A stretch of 64,000 bases of DNA from Sulfuritalea sp. (GTDB lineage Bacteria; Pseudomonadota; Gammaproteobacteria; Burkholderiales; Rhodocyclaceae), in the NCBI GenBank assembly GCA_023229545.1, contig JALNZB010000017.1, positions 1-64,000 on the forward strand, written 5' to 3'. Under the pieces are notes generated by a model, which was not told the origin of the DNA, did no database searches, and was given only the letters and a program-made list of their open reading frames with translations. Positions 24,897-33,760 of this stretch are shown one piece after another (the first letter of the stretch is position 1; the number at the start of each line of letters is the position of its first letter). A program made the position numbers and the translations under genes.

Positions 24897-24991
24897 AAAG
24901 TCCGATCGGATCGCGGCTCACGCCCCTAGCCGGATAGCAAAAAAGCACGGAAAATCATCGGATCGCATTTTTTTAACCGAGGGAGACTGAC

Positions 24992-25717
24992 ATGTCCTAT
25001 CGCACAACGCATCGCACCCTGCGCCAACTGGCCATTGGCGTACTTACCGGCCTGCTCGGGCTGAGCGCAAGCTACACGGTTGCAGCGGCCGAAACCGAAT
25101 CGGCCATCGCCCGCGGCGGTCGCCTTTACGACAAGTATTTCGCCGAAAACAAGACATCCAAGCCGGATGCGGATCACGCCAGCTACCCGCACAAAGGCGG
25201 CAAGTACGGCAAGGATACCTCCTGGCGCTGCAAGGAATGCCACGGCTGGGATTACAAGGGCAAGGACGGCGCCTACGCCAGCGGCGGCCACGCCACCGGC
25301 ATCAAGGGCATCAACGGCGCGGCAGGCAAGGCTCCAGCCGCCATCGTCGCCATCCTGAAGGACGCCAAGCACGGCTATACCGACAAACAGCTTTCCGCCA
25401 AAGACATGGAAGATCTGGCGCTGTTCGTCAGCAAGGGCCAGATCGACACCAGCAAGTATGTTGCCGACAAGAAGGCCAAGGGCAACGCCGCCAAGGGCGA
25501 GGTGTACTTCAATACCATTTGCGCCGGTTGTCACGGCACCGACGGCAAGAAGATCAAGGATGCGCCGCCGCTCGGCTCGGTCGCCGACAACGCCCCCGAG
25601 ATGTTGCACAAGATCATGAACGGCCAGGCGGCCGAGTCGATGCCCGCGTTGCGCGCACTCGATCCGCAAATCTCCGTGGATATCGCCAGCTACCTGACGC
25701 AACTACCCAAGAAGTAA
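24992..25717 (+). CDS. Exported diheme c-type cytochrome
   Basis: 241 residues. A signal peptide covers 1-33 (Arg-rich start, hydrophobic run, cut near VAAAE). Two heme sites: CKECH at 80-84 within WRCKECHGWDYKGKDGAY, and CAGCH at 177-181 within a more standard cytochrome c fold (FNTICAGCHGTDGKKI, later AESMPALRALD with a possible Met ligand). GAGGGAG lies about 8 bases before the ATG. Residues 38-110 form a module that occurs twice more in the protein encoded at 26397. It is likely a periplasmic electron carrier working with the NapC/NirT protein encoded next. The terminal electron acceptor or donor is not identifiable. Confidence 0.88.
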   Translation: MSYRTTHRTLRQLAIGVLTGLLGLSASYTVAAAETESAIARGGRLYDKYFAENKTSKPDADHASYPHKGGKYGKDTSWRCKECHGWDYKGKDGAYASGGHATGIKGINGAAGKAPAAIVAILKDAKHGYTDKQLSAKDMEDLALFVSKGQIDTSKYVADKKAKGNAAKGEVYFNTICAGCHGTDGKKIKDAPPLGSVADNAPEMLHKIMNGQAAESMPALRALDPQISVDIASYLTQLPKK

Positions 25718-25743
25718 GCCGGCAGCGACGGTCTTGAACCTAC

Positions 25744-25772
25744 CGTGGGCGACAATAGTCGCCCACGTTCAT
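25744..25772 (+). terminator. Hairpin between the diheme cytochrome and NapC/NirT genes
   Basis: CGTGGGCGAC (25744-25753) and GTCGCCCACG (25758-25767) form a perfect 10-base-pair stem with loop AATA, followed by TTCATTT. It lies 26 bases after the cytochrome stop and 28 bases before the NapC/NirT start, so it may end part of the transcription or protect the upstream message, giving unequal expression. Confidence 0.6.
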
Positions 25773-25795
25773 TTACCCGAATCCGAATTTCACCC

Positions 25796-26353
25796 ATGCT
25801 GAAAAAACTCTTTGCCTGGTTGCGCCGCCCCGCGCATATGGGCTACATGCTATTGATCGGTAGCGTCGGCGGCATCGTTCTCTGGAACGGCTTCAATACC
25901 GTCATGGCGTACACCAACACGCTCGAATTCTGCGTTTCCTGCCACGAGATGAGTTCGGTGCATGAGGAATACAAGCAGAGCGCTCATTACAACAATCGCT
26001 CGGGAGTGCGCGCGATCTGCTCCGATTGCCATGTACCGCGCGACTGGGGACGCAAGGTGGTGCGCAAGATCAAGGCGTCGAGCGAGATCTACCACAAGCT
26101 GATTGGCAGCATCGACACGCCGGAAAAGTTCGAGGCCAAGCGCCTTGTTCTGGCCGAGCGCGTATGGAAAGAAATGACCGAGAACAATTCGCGCGAATGC
26201 CGCAACTGCCATGCGTTCACCAGCATGAATTTTCACAAGCAGAGTCAGCGCGCACGCGAAAAAATGGAAGAGGCGATGAACAAGAACACGCCCTGCATCG
26301 AATGTCACAAGGGCATCGCGCACACGAAGCCGGTTGCGCCTCGCGACGACTGA
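25796..26353 (+). CDS. NapC/NirT-family tetraheme cytochrome c
   Basis: 185 residues from ATG 25796 (LKKLFAWLRRPAHMGYMLL). A single N-terminal membrane anchor is at about 16-35. Four heme sites are present: CVSCH (46-50), CSDCH, CRNCH and CIECH, the count and spacing of NapC/NirT/NrfH quinol dehydrogenases. It should take electrons from the quinol pool and hand them to periplasmic cytochromes. No nitrate, nitrite or TMAO reductase gene is in the window. Instead the gene is flanked by two unusual CHGWDY-type cytochromes, which suggests that they are its partners. Confidence 0.94.
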   Translation: MLKKLFAWLRRPAHMGYMLLIGSVGGIVLWNGFNTVMAYTNTLEFCVSCHEMSSVHEEYKQSAHYNNRSGVRAICSDCHVPRDWGRKVVRKIKASSEIYHKLIGSIDTPEKFEAKRLVLAERVWKEMTENNSRECRNCHAFTSMNFHKQSQRAREKMEEAMNKNTPCIECHKGIAHTKPVAPRDD

Positions 26354-26396
26354 GCGGCAGAGTACCGACAACACCGATGATGGAGCAAGGTGAGAT

Positions 26397-27698
26397 ATGA
26401 AAAGGTTTGCGCTGGCCGCTCTGGCGGCGGTAATGGGAAGCCTCGGCCCCGGACCGGCAATGGCGGTCGACGAGGGGTCGGTCGTACGCGGCGGGCGCCT
26501 GTACGACAACTGGAACATCGAGTCAAAGAATCGACCGCCAAACGGGCCGCATCCGGCATTTACCATCAAGGGCAGCGCCGTGAGCACTACCGACACCTGG
26601 CGCTGCAGTACTTGCCACGGTTGGGACTACAAGGGCAAACATGGCTATGTCGGCATTCGTAACCGGCAGGGCGCCGATCCGTCCACCATCGTCGCGCTGC
26701 TGAAAAATGCCACGCACCGCTACGGCGGACTCATGGGCGAGGCCAGCCTGCTCGATCTGGCCAACTTCGTCAGCCACGGCCAGATCGACACGCAGAAGCT
26801 GATCGAGACGGAACACCGCGCGAAGACCAACGTCGCCTCCTACGAAGAGTTCTATGGCACGATCTGCGCCGCCTGCCATGGTTCGGACGGCGGTCGCCTG
26901 CGCGAGGTGGCTCCCATCGGCGATGCGGCCAGGCAGCGTCCCCACGAAGTTCTGCATAACCTCATCAACGGCCATCCCGGCGATGTCATGCCGCCGCTAA
27001 GCGCGCTGGGAGGAGACTTCGCGGTGCGCATGCTGACCTACGTGCAAACCCTGCCGTCCCGCAGCATGTCGGTTTCGGTCGCACACGGCGCCCGCATGTA
27101 CGACAACTGGCAGGTCGAAACAGGCGCCCTGCCCCAAGCCTTGCCGCACCCGGCCTATCCGTCGACGGCACATTTCGCCGCCGACGCGCCCACCACATGG
27201 CGCTGCAAGGAGTGCCACGGCTGGGACTACGCGGGCAAGCAGGGGCAATATGCCTCCGGCCACCACGCCACCGGCATCAAGGGAATTCGCGGCATGGCGG
27301 GCGCCGACCCGGCGCGGATCGTTGCCGTCCTGCGCGACAGTAAACATCGCTTCGACGCCGTGCTGAAGGCGCGTGACCTTCTGGACCTGGCAAATTTCGT
27401 CAGTGTCGGACAGATCGACATGAATGCCGCCATCGATCAGCGCGGTCGCGCACGCGGCAATGCCGCGCGCGCCGGAGCGCACTATCGCACTATCTGCGCC
27501 ACCTGCCACGGCATCGATGGTCAACGCATCATCACCGCGCCGCCGCTCGGTCGCGTAGCCAGAGCGAATCCGTGGGAAGGTCTGCACAAGATCGCCAACG
27601 GCCATCCCAACGAGAAAATGCCCGCCTTGCGGAAACTCGACCCGCAGTTGCTGATCGACATCCTAGCCCATCTACAGGGATTACCGGAGACCCGCTAA
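26397..27698 (+). CDS. Tetraheme c-type cytochrome made of two tandem diheme modules
   Basis: 433 residues. Signal peptide is 1-23 (cut near AMA). Four CXXCH sites: CSTCH 70-74, CAACH 157-161, CKECH 270-274, CATCH 367-371. The halves (about 25-222 and 223-433) have the same order: GGRLYDNW or GARMYDNW, WRC..CHGWDY.GK, LLDLANFVS.GQID, then a standard cytochrome c segment. Each half matches the 241-residue protein encoded at 24992. It therefore arose by duplication and fusion of that gene. It is a periplasmic electron carrier, probably reduced by the NapC/NirT protein encoded 43 bases upstream. Confidence 0.88.
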   Translation: MKRFALAALAAVMGSLGPGPAMAVDEGSVVRGGRLYDNWNIESKNRPPNGPHPAFTIKGSAVSTTDTWRCSTCHGWDYKGKHGYVGIRNRQGADPSTIVALLKNATHRYGGLMGEASLLDLANFVSHGQIDTQKLIETEHRAKTNVASYEEFYGTICAACHGSDGGRLREVAPIGDAARQRPHEVLHNLINGHPGDVMPPLSALGGDFAVRMLTYVQTLPSRSMSVSVAHGARMYDNWQVETGALPQALPHPAYPSTAHFAADAPTTWRCKECHGWDYAGKQGQYASGHHATGIKGIRGMAGADPARIVAVLRDSKHRFDAVLKARDLLDLANFVSVGQIDMNAAIDQRGRARGNAARAGAHYRTICATCHGIDGQRIITAPPLGRVARANPWEGLHKIANGHPNEKMPALRKLDPQLLIDILAHLQGLPETR

Positions 27699-27742
27699 CC
27701 GCGCAAACGCGGCGCACAGGGCGGCTTCCTGCGGCACAGCAT

Positions 27743-30700
27743 TCATTGTGCACGACGGGACTCCCACTCTGACCGATCGTCGCCAAGCGTCATTAACGCG
27801 GCATTGCCACCGGTCGCCGTCGTGTTAACGCTGACAACGCGCTCGGCGACCATGCGGAACAAGGGGTACAGCGCGGTGGTCGGCCCTGGCCGAAACACCG
27901 CAATCAGCGCGCCCGGCGCCTCCGCCAGGCGCCGCGTTATCTCCTTGTCATTGCCTGGGGCAAGCAGCACCCCCGACAGGCCGGAGTAATCCTCCTGTGC
28001 CCGCAACTCGATTGCTTTCGACAGATCGTCGGGCAGGCCGACCACTAGCGCCCGGCTGACGGCGTTGTCCGCCACGACGATCTGCCCCTCGACCGCCAGC
28101 ACGGCGGCGAACTGCCGCAGCAGTTCGTCTTCGTCGGGCGCCAGGCAAAGCAGGCGGTCGCGGGGTGCAAAACTCAAGGTGTTGCGCTCGCCGGTGGGGC
28201 CCGGCAGATCGAGCCGGACGTGGCGCAAGCTCAGCTCGGCGTAGTCGGCGCAGAGTTGCGACAAGTCGCGCCGTCCGCCGGCGGATGCCCACGCGGCCAG
28301 GCGGCGCAAGGCCGGGCTGGCATCGGCCAAGGCCGGGGCCGCAGCGCAGCCCAGCGCGCCCGGCGGCACACATTCGCTGCCGGCCAGGCGATGCAGGTAC
28401 AAGGGTCCGCCCGCTTTCGGTCCGATGCCCGACAGGCCTTCGCCGCCGAAGGGCTGCACGCCGACCACGGCGCCGACCATGTTGCGATTGACGTAGATGT
28501 TGCCGACATGGGCGCCGGCCGTGACGTGCTGCACGGTTGCGTCGATGCGGCTGTGCACGCCAAGCGTCAGGCCGTAGCCGGTGGCGTTGATGGCGGCGAT
28601 CAGACGATCCAGTTGGTTGCCGGCAAAACGCAGCACATGCACCACCGGGCCGAACACCTCGTCTCGCAGTTCCGTCGGCGCGCCGATTTCGATCAGCGTC
28701 GGCGGCACGAAACATCCGTTGGCACAGTCCGCCGCCAAGGGCGCTTGAAACACCGCATGGCCCCTGCTCCGCATGCGCTCGATGTGGGCCAGGAGTTGCG
28801 CCTGCGCGGCTTCGTCGATCACCGGCCCGATGTCGGTGGCCAGCCGCGCCGGGTTGCCGACGGCAAGCTCGGCCATGGCGTCCTTGAGCAGCGCCAGCAC
28901 AGGGTCGGCGATGTCCTGTTGCAGGCAGAGCAGGCGCAGCGCGGAGCAGCGCTGGCCGGCGCTGTCGAAACCTGATGTCATCACGTCGCGCACCACTTGC
29001 TCGGCCAGCGCCGACGAGTCGACGATCATCGCGTTCTGGCCGCCGGTCTCCGCGATCAGGCGCACGTCATGGCGGCCGGCGATGGCGCGGTTAATCAGCC
29101 GCGCCACCTCGATCGAGCCGGTGAACACCACGCCGCGCACGCGCGGGTCGGCGGCGAGCCAAGTACCCACCGTGGCGCCGCGACCGGGCAAAAATTGCAG
29201 CGCCTGGCGGGGAATGCCGGCCCGGTGCAGCAGCTCGACGGCAAGGGCGGCGATCAGCGGCGTTTGCGCAGCGGGTTTGGCGATCACCGGGCTGCCGGCG
29301 GCGAGGGCGGCGCTGACCTGGCCAAGAAAAATCGCCAGCGGGAAATTCCACGGACTGATGCACAGAGTCGGCCCTGGCGCCACGGCGGCATCCTCGAAAT
29401 GGCCGTTGAGCAACTGGCCGGCGTAGTAACGGCAGAAGTCCACCGTCTCGCGCAGTTCGGCCACGGCATTGCCCCAGGTCTTGCCGGCTTCGCGGATGCA
29501 CAGGCTGAGAAATTCGGCACGATGGCCTTCGAGCAGATCGGCGGCGCGCCGCAAGGCCGCCGCGCGTTCGGCGGGGGGAGTCCGATGCCAGGTTGCGGCA
29601 CAGGCATGCGCACTGGTCAGCGCGCGTTCGACCGTCGCCGCATCGGCCTCGATCACCGTGCCGACCTGATCCCGGCGATTCGCCGGATTGCGTATTGGCC
29701 GCGCCGGGCCGGCGGTTTCCGCGTCGCCCGCCAACAGCGGGAGCGCCTGCCAGTGTTGGCCGCCAAGCCGCCCCAGTTCTTGTTCCAGCCAGGCAATGCT
29801 GGTCTCGTCCGCCAGGTCGATGCCCGCCGAATTGACCCTTTGGGCGCCATACAGGTCGCGCGGCAGCGCGATCGCCGGGTGCCGCCCGCCGCCCTCGCGC
29901 TTGACCTGCGGCAGCGGGTCCGCGACCAACTCATCGACCGATACCGCCTCATCGACGAGGCGATTGACGAAGGAGCTGTTCGCCCCGTTTTCCAGCAGGC
30001 GGCGCACCAGATAGGGCAGCAGGGTTTCATGGCTGCCGACCGGCGCATAGATGCGGCAAGGCTTGCCGAGGTTTGCCGGGCCGACGACATTGTCGTAAAG
30101 CGGTTCGCCCATGCCGTGCAGGCACTGGAATTCGTAGTCCTCGATACCGCGTTGGCGCGCCATCTGCCACACCGTCGCCAGCGTCTGCGCGTTGTGCGTG
30201 GCGAACTGCGGGTAAATTGCATCCGACGCCGCCAGCAGGCGGCTGGCGCAGACCAGGTAGCACAGGTCGGAATGCAGCTTGCGCGTGAACACCGGGTAGT
30301 CGCTCATGCCATCGACCTGGGCGCGCTTGATCTCGCTATCCCAGTAGGCGCCCTTGACCAGCCGGATATTGAGTCGGCGCCGGCTGCGTCGCGCCAGGTC
30401 GATCAAGCCGTCGATGACGGCGGGACCGCGCTTCTGGTAGGCTTGGACGACGAAGCCGAGGCCATCCCAGCCGGCAAGATCGGGATCGGCGGCCAGCGAT
30501 TCGAACAGGTCGAGCGAAAGCTCGAGGCGGTCGGCTTCCTCGGCGTCGATGGTGAGGCCGATGTCGTACTGCCGGGCAAGCTGCATCAGGCCTTTCAACC
30601 GCGGCAGCAATTCCGCCATCACCCGCGCCCGCTGGCTGCGCACATAGCGCGGATGCAGGGCCGAGAGCTTGACCGAGATGCCCGGCCCCGCCATCACGCC

Positions 30701-31378
30701 GCGTCCGCCGCCCGCCGCGCCGATGGCGTGGATCGCGGCCTGGTACGAGCGCCGGTAACGCTCGGCATCGCTGGTGGTCAGGGCCGCCTCGCCCAACATG
30801 TCGAAGGAATGGGTGTAGCCACGGCCCTCGTTAATCCTGCTGCGCGCCAGGGCCGCCGCGATGGTTTCGCCCATGACGAACTGCCGACCGAGCAGGCGCA
30901 TGGCGAAGTCGACGCCCTTGCGGATCAACGGTTCGCCGCCTTTGCCCAGCAGCCCGCTCAGGGCAGCGCCGAGCGCGCCGTGGGAATGAGCGGCAACCAG
31001 CTTGCCGCCCAGCATCAGCCCCCAGGTGGCGGCATTGACGAACAGCGACGGGCTGGCGCCGAGGTGGGACTGCCAGTCGCCGTGACCGATCTTGTCGCGG
31101 ATCAGGCGGTCAGCCGTCGCCGTGTCCGGAATGCGCAGCAAGGCCTCGGCCAGGCACATCAGGGCGACTCCTTCCTGGCTCGACAGCGAGAACTCGTGCA
31201 TCAGGTGGTCGACTCCGCTCGCGCCATGACGCTGTCGCCGTACCGCCGCGACCAGCGACCGGGCGCATGTCGCGATAGCCGGCTGATCGAGGGCGAGGCC
31301 TTCGAGTTCGCCGACCAGCGCGGCGACGCAAGCCGCTTCGTCGCGCCGATGGACCTCCCTGACTGCTTGCCGCAGCAT
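27743..31378 (-). CDS. putA: Bifunctional proline dehydrogenase / L-glutamate gamma-semialdehyde dehydrogenase
   Basis: 1211 residues from ATG 31378, chosen because GGAGGAG lies 5 bases upstream. The frame is open 19 codons further. It oxidises proline to P5C with FAD, then P5C/glutamate semialdehyde to glutamate with NAD. The proline dehydrogenase barrel is about 170-470 (DAEEADRLELSLDL, IRLVKGAYWDSEIK). The aldehyde dehydrogenase is about 530-1000 (CISPWNFPLAIFLGQ, AETGGQNAMIVDSS, catalytic Cys in FDSAGQRCSALR, EVFGPVVHVLRF). A long C-terminal domain follows. The ribbon-helix-helix found at the N-terminus of E. coli PutA is absent, so it is not expected to be its own repressor. It is divergent from an arginase-aminotransferase fusion whose product is its second substrate. 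Confidence 0.96.
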   Translation of the reverse strand: MLRQAVREVHRRDEAACVAALVGELEGLALDQPAIATCARSLVAAVRRQRHGASGVDHLMHEFSLSSQEGVALMCLAEALLRIPDTATADRLIRDKIGHGDWQSHLGASPSLFVNAATWGLMLGGKLVAAHSHGALGAALSGLLGKGGEPLIRKGVDFAMRLLGRQFVMGETIAAALARSRINEGRGYTHSFDMLGEAALTTSDAERYRRSYQAAIHAIGAAGGGRGVMAGPGISVKLSALHPRYVRSQRARVMAELLPRLKGLMQLARQYDIGLTIDAEEADRLELSLDLFESLAADPDLAGWDGLGFVVQAYQKRGPAVIDGLIDLARRSRRRLNIRLVKGAYWDSEIKRAQVDGMSDYPVFTRKLHSDLCYLVCASRLLAASDAIYPQFATHNAQTLATVWQMARQRGIEDYEFQCLHGMGEPLYDNVVGPANLGKPCRIYAPVGSHETLLPYLVRRLLENGANSSFVNRLVDEAVSVDELVADPLPQVKREGGGRHPAIALPRDLYGAQRVNSAGIDLADETSIAWLEQELGRLGGQHWQALPLLAGDAETAGPARPIRNPANRRDQVGTVIEADAATVERALTSAHACAATWHRTPPAERAAALRRAADLLEGHRAEFLSLCIREAGKTWGNAVAELRETVDFCRYYAGQLLNGHFEDAAVAPGPTLCISPWNFPLAIFLGQVSAALAAGSPVIAKPAAQTPLIAALAVELLHRAGIPRQALQFLPGRGATVGTWLAADPRVRGVVFTGSIEVARLINRAIAGRHDVRLIAETGGQNAMIVDSSALAEQVVRDVMTSGFDSAGQRCSALRLLCLQQDIADPVLALLKDAMAELAVGNPARLATDIGPVIDEAAQAQLLAHIERMRSRGHAVFQAPLAADCANGCFVPPTLIEIGAPTELRDEVFGPVVHVLRFAGNQLDRLIAAINATGYGLTLGVHSRIDATVQHVTAGAHVGNIYVNRNMVGAVVGVQPFGGEGLSGIGPKAGGPLYLHRLAGSECVPPGALGCAAAPALADASPALRRLAAWASAGGRRDLSQLCADYAELSLRHVRLDLPGPTGERNTLSFAPRDRLLCLAPDEDELLRQFAAVLAVEGQIVVADNAVSRALVVGLPDDLSKAIELRAQEDYSGLSGVLLAPGNDKEITRRLAEAPGALIAVFRPGPTTALYPLFRMVAERVVSVNTTATGGNAALMTLGDDRSEWESRRAQ

Positions 31379-31496
31379 GAACACTCCTCCATCCATCAGC
31401 ATTGACACCGGATCAAGCGATTGGGCCGACCTCACCGGCGGTCTCCTACGCCATACGAATCAGCCCTTGCGTCGAACGCGCCGCAGAATCTTCTGT

Positions 31497-31508
31497 CTAC
31501 TATAGTAG
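31497..31508. promoter_or_regulatory. 12-base perfect palindrome in the putA / arginase-OAT divergent region
   Basis: CTACTATAGTAG is a perfect palindrome, 20 bases before the arginase-fusion start and 118 bases before putA. A related TTATAGTAT core occurs before the IclR-family gene (about 33722-33730). It is a candidate operator for that regulator, or simply a palindromic -10 region. Confidence 0.45.
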
Positions 31509-31528
31509 GAGCACGATGGGAGGGCGTC

Positions 31529-33637
31529 ATGGACAGCAGAATCTCCTCGAAACAGCGCGCGGTGCGCCTGATCGGCGTGGCCAGTGGCTTGGGGGTGCCG
31601 GAGCGGGCCAAGGCAGGCAGTTCGCGCGCGGCGGCGGCACTGGAGATTGCGGATGTCGGTGCCGGGATCCGCAAGAATCGTGTCGAGTGCGCTTGGGACG
31701 CGGTGATCGCGGCCTCCGCCAATCCGCAACTGCCGCGTGAAGTCGCGTTGCGTCGGCTGTGCCAGAAGATCGACGAGCGCATCACGGCCTGCATCGCCAC
31801 AGGTGCGCTGCCTGTCGTTGTCGGCGGCGACCATGCCATGGCAATGGGTACTTGGCATGGCGTGGCGCGCGCGAACGGCAAGGGCTTCGGCCTGCTTTGG
31901 ATCGATGCCCATCTCGATGCGCACACCAGCATAACCAGCCCCACCGACAATCCCCACGGCATGCCGCTGGCGGCGCTGCTTGGCTGCGGCCCGAACCCGT
32001 GGCAAAGCCATGCGGGGGTACTCGACGCGAGGCGCGTTTGCGTTTTTGGCGTGCGCAGTTACGAGAAATCCGAGTTGCTCCTGCTTCAGTCGCTCGGCAT
32101 CAAGATCGTCAGCATGGAAGAAATCGCCCAGCGCGGCCTGCAAGAGACCTTGACTGAAGCCCTGGCTCATGTCGGCGGCGGTCGCTTCGGCATTTCGATC
32201 GACCTCGATGCCTTCGATCCGCTGGATGCGCCGGGGGTCAATATCCAGTGCCCAGGTGGGCTGGATGGCGCTGCGCTGGCCGATGCCTTGCGCAGCGTGG
32301 CCCGCAACCCGCAATTGGCCGCCCTCGAAATCGCCGAGTACAACCCGGACCGCGACATCGACGGCAAGACGGCGGGGCTGGTCGCCACCCTGCTGGAATC
32401 GCTGAGCTCGCCGACCGGCGCCGAGTACATGGCGATCGAGGAAGAACACGGCGCGCACAACTATGCGCCGCTGCCGGTGGTGCTTGCGCGCGGCGAAGGG
32501 GTCTATGTCTGGGATACGGCGGGGAACCGCTATCTGGACATGATGTCGGCCTACTCGGCGGCCAGCCTCGGTCACTGCCATCCGCAACTGATTGCCGCGC
32601 TTGAGCGTCAGGCGCGCCGCCTGGCGGTCACTTCGCGCGCCTATTTCAACGACCGGCTGCCGCTGCTGCTGGCGCGTCTTGGCGAACTGTTCGGCTACGA
32701 GGCCGCGTTGCCGGTCAACACCGGACTCGAAGCCGTCGAAACCGCGCTCAAGGCAGCGCGCAAATGGGGCTACCGGCGCAAGGGCGTCGCCGCCGAGCGG
32801 GCCGAAATCATCGCCTGCAAGGGCAATTTCCACGGTCGCTCGATCGCCATCGTCGGCATGTCGTCGGAGGCCCAGTATCGCGACGGCTTCGGCCCCTTCC
32901 CGCCCGGCTTCAAACTGATCCCCTACGGCGATGCCGCTGCGCTCGAAGCCGCGATTACGCCCGACACCGTGGCCTTCCTGGTGGAGCCGGTGCAAGGCGA
33001 AGGCGGCATCGTCGTGCCGCCCGACGGCTATTTGCGCCGCTGCGCCGAAATCTGCCGGCGCCATGAAGTGCTGCTGATCTGCGACGAGGTGCAGACCGGT
33101 CTCGGCCGCACCGGAAAATTGCTGGCGTCGTGGCACGAAAACGTGCGGCCCGACGCGGTGATTCTGGGCAAAGCGCTGGGCGGGGGGCTGTTGCCGGTGT
33201 CGGCTTTGCTCGCCGACCGCGAGGTGATGGATGTATTCACGCCCGGCGATCATGGCAGCACTTTCGGCGGCAACGCCCTGGGCGCCGCGGTGGCGCTGGA
33301 GGCGCTCGAGCTGATCGTCAGCCTCGATCTGCCGGCGCGCTCCGCCGTGCTCGGCGAGCATCTGCTGGCACGGCTGCGCCACATCGACAACCCGGCGATA
33401 CGCGCGGTCAGGGGACGCGGATTGTTTGCCGGCATCGAACTCGCTCCGAACTTCTTCGATGCCCACGACGCCTGCCTGAGGCTGCTCGAAGCCGGCGTGT
33501 TGAGCAAGGACACCCATGGCAGCGTCATCAGAATCGCACCGCCGCTGATCATCGAGCAGGCCCAGCTCGACGACGGCATCGACCGCATCGCCGCCACCCT
33601 GCACCGCATGGTGGCGGAAATACCCCGCGCAGCGTGA
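31529..33637 (+). CDS. Arginase - ornithine aminotransferase fusion protein
   Basis: 702 residues from ATG 31529, with GGGAGGG 5 bases upstream. Residues about 10-290 are an arginase/ureohydrolase with all manganese motifs: GGDHAMAMGT, DAHLDAHT and SIDLDAFDP. Residues about 300-700 are a class III aminotransferase of the ornithine type: YMAIEEEHGAHNY at its start, NTGLEAVETALKAARKW, GNFHGRSIAIVGMS, CDEVQTGLGRTGK and the PLP-binding Lys in VILGKALGGG. Each half is of full family length with no linker scar. The fused enzyme should convert arginine to ornithine plus urea, then ornithine plus 2-oxoglutarate to glutamate semialdehyde plus glutamate. PutA, encoded divergently, would finish to glutamate. 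I do not know of this fusion as a characterised enzyme. Confidence 0.93.
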   Translation: MDSRISSKQRAVRLIGVASGLGVPERAKAGSSRAAAALEIADVGAGIRKNRVECAWDAVIAASANPQLPREVALRRLCQKIDERITACIATGALPVVVGGDHAMAMGTWHGVARANGKGFGLLWIDAHLDAHTSITSPTDNPHGMPLAALLGCGPNPWQSHAGVLDARRVCVFGVRSYEKSELLLLQSLGIKIVSMEEIAQRGLQETLTEALAHVGGGRFGISIDLDAFDPLDAPGVNIQCPGGLDGAALADALRSVARNPQLAALEIAEYNPDRDIDGKTAGLVATLLESLSSPTGAEYMAIEEEHGAHNYAPLPVVLARGEGVYVWDTAGNRYLDMMSAYSAASLGHCHPQLIAALERQARRLAVTSRAYFNDRLPLLLARLGELFGYEAALPVNTGLEAVETALKAARKWGYRRKGVAAERAEIIACKGNFHGRSIAIVGMSSEAQYRDGFGPFPPGFKLIPYGDAAALEAAITPDTVAFLVEPVQGEGGIVVPPDGYLRRCAEICRRHEVLLICDEVQTGLGRTGKLLASWHENVRPDAVILGKALGGGLLPVSALLADREVMDVFTPGDHGSTFGGNALGAAVALEALELIVSLDLPARSAVLGEHLLARLRHIDNPAIRAVRGRGLFAGIELAPNFFDAHDACLRLLEAGVLSKDTHGSVIRIAPPLIIEQAQLDDGIDRIAATLHRMVAEIPRAA

Positions 33638-33760
33638 CGGGGCAAGGGTGATGCCGGGCCGGCGCGGACGAGAGCTTCGTTTCGGAAAACTCGGCCACCG
33701 GTCGGTCGGCATGGGCTTTTGTTATAGTATCCGAAGTCCCGTTCCCATGAAGAGATTGCC

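Noticed and set aside
27699..27712. CCGCG-CAAA-CGCGG hairpin after the tetraheme cytochrome gene
   Set aside because: A 5-bp stem with no T-run is expected by chance in this GC content. Not listed as a terminator.
28997..31405. 802-residue plus-strand open frame opposite putA
   Set aside because: Shadow of the high third-position GC of putA. No ribosome site and no recognisable fold.
31460..33712. 750-residue minus-strand open frame opposite the arginase-OAT gene
   Set aside because: Antisense shadow. The plus strand holds two intact enzyme domains with all motifs.
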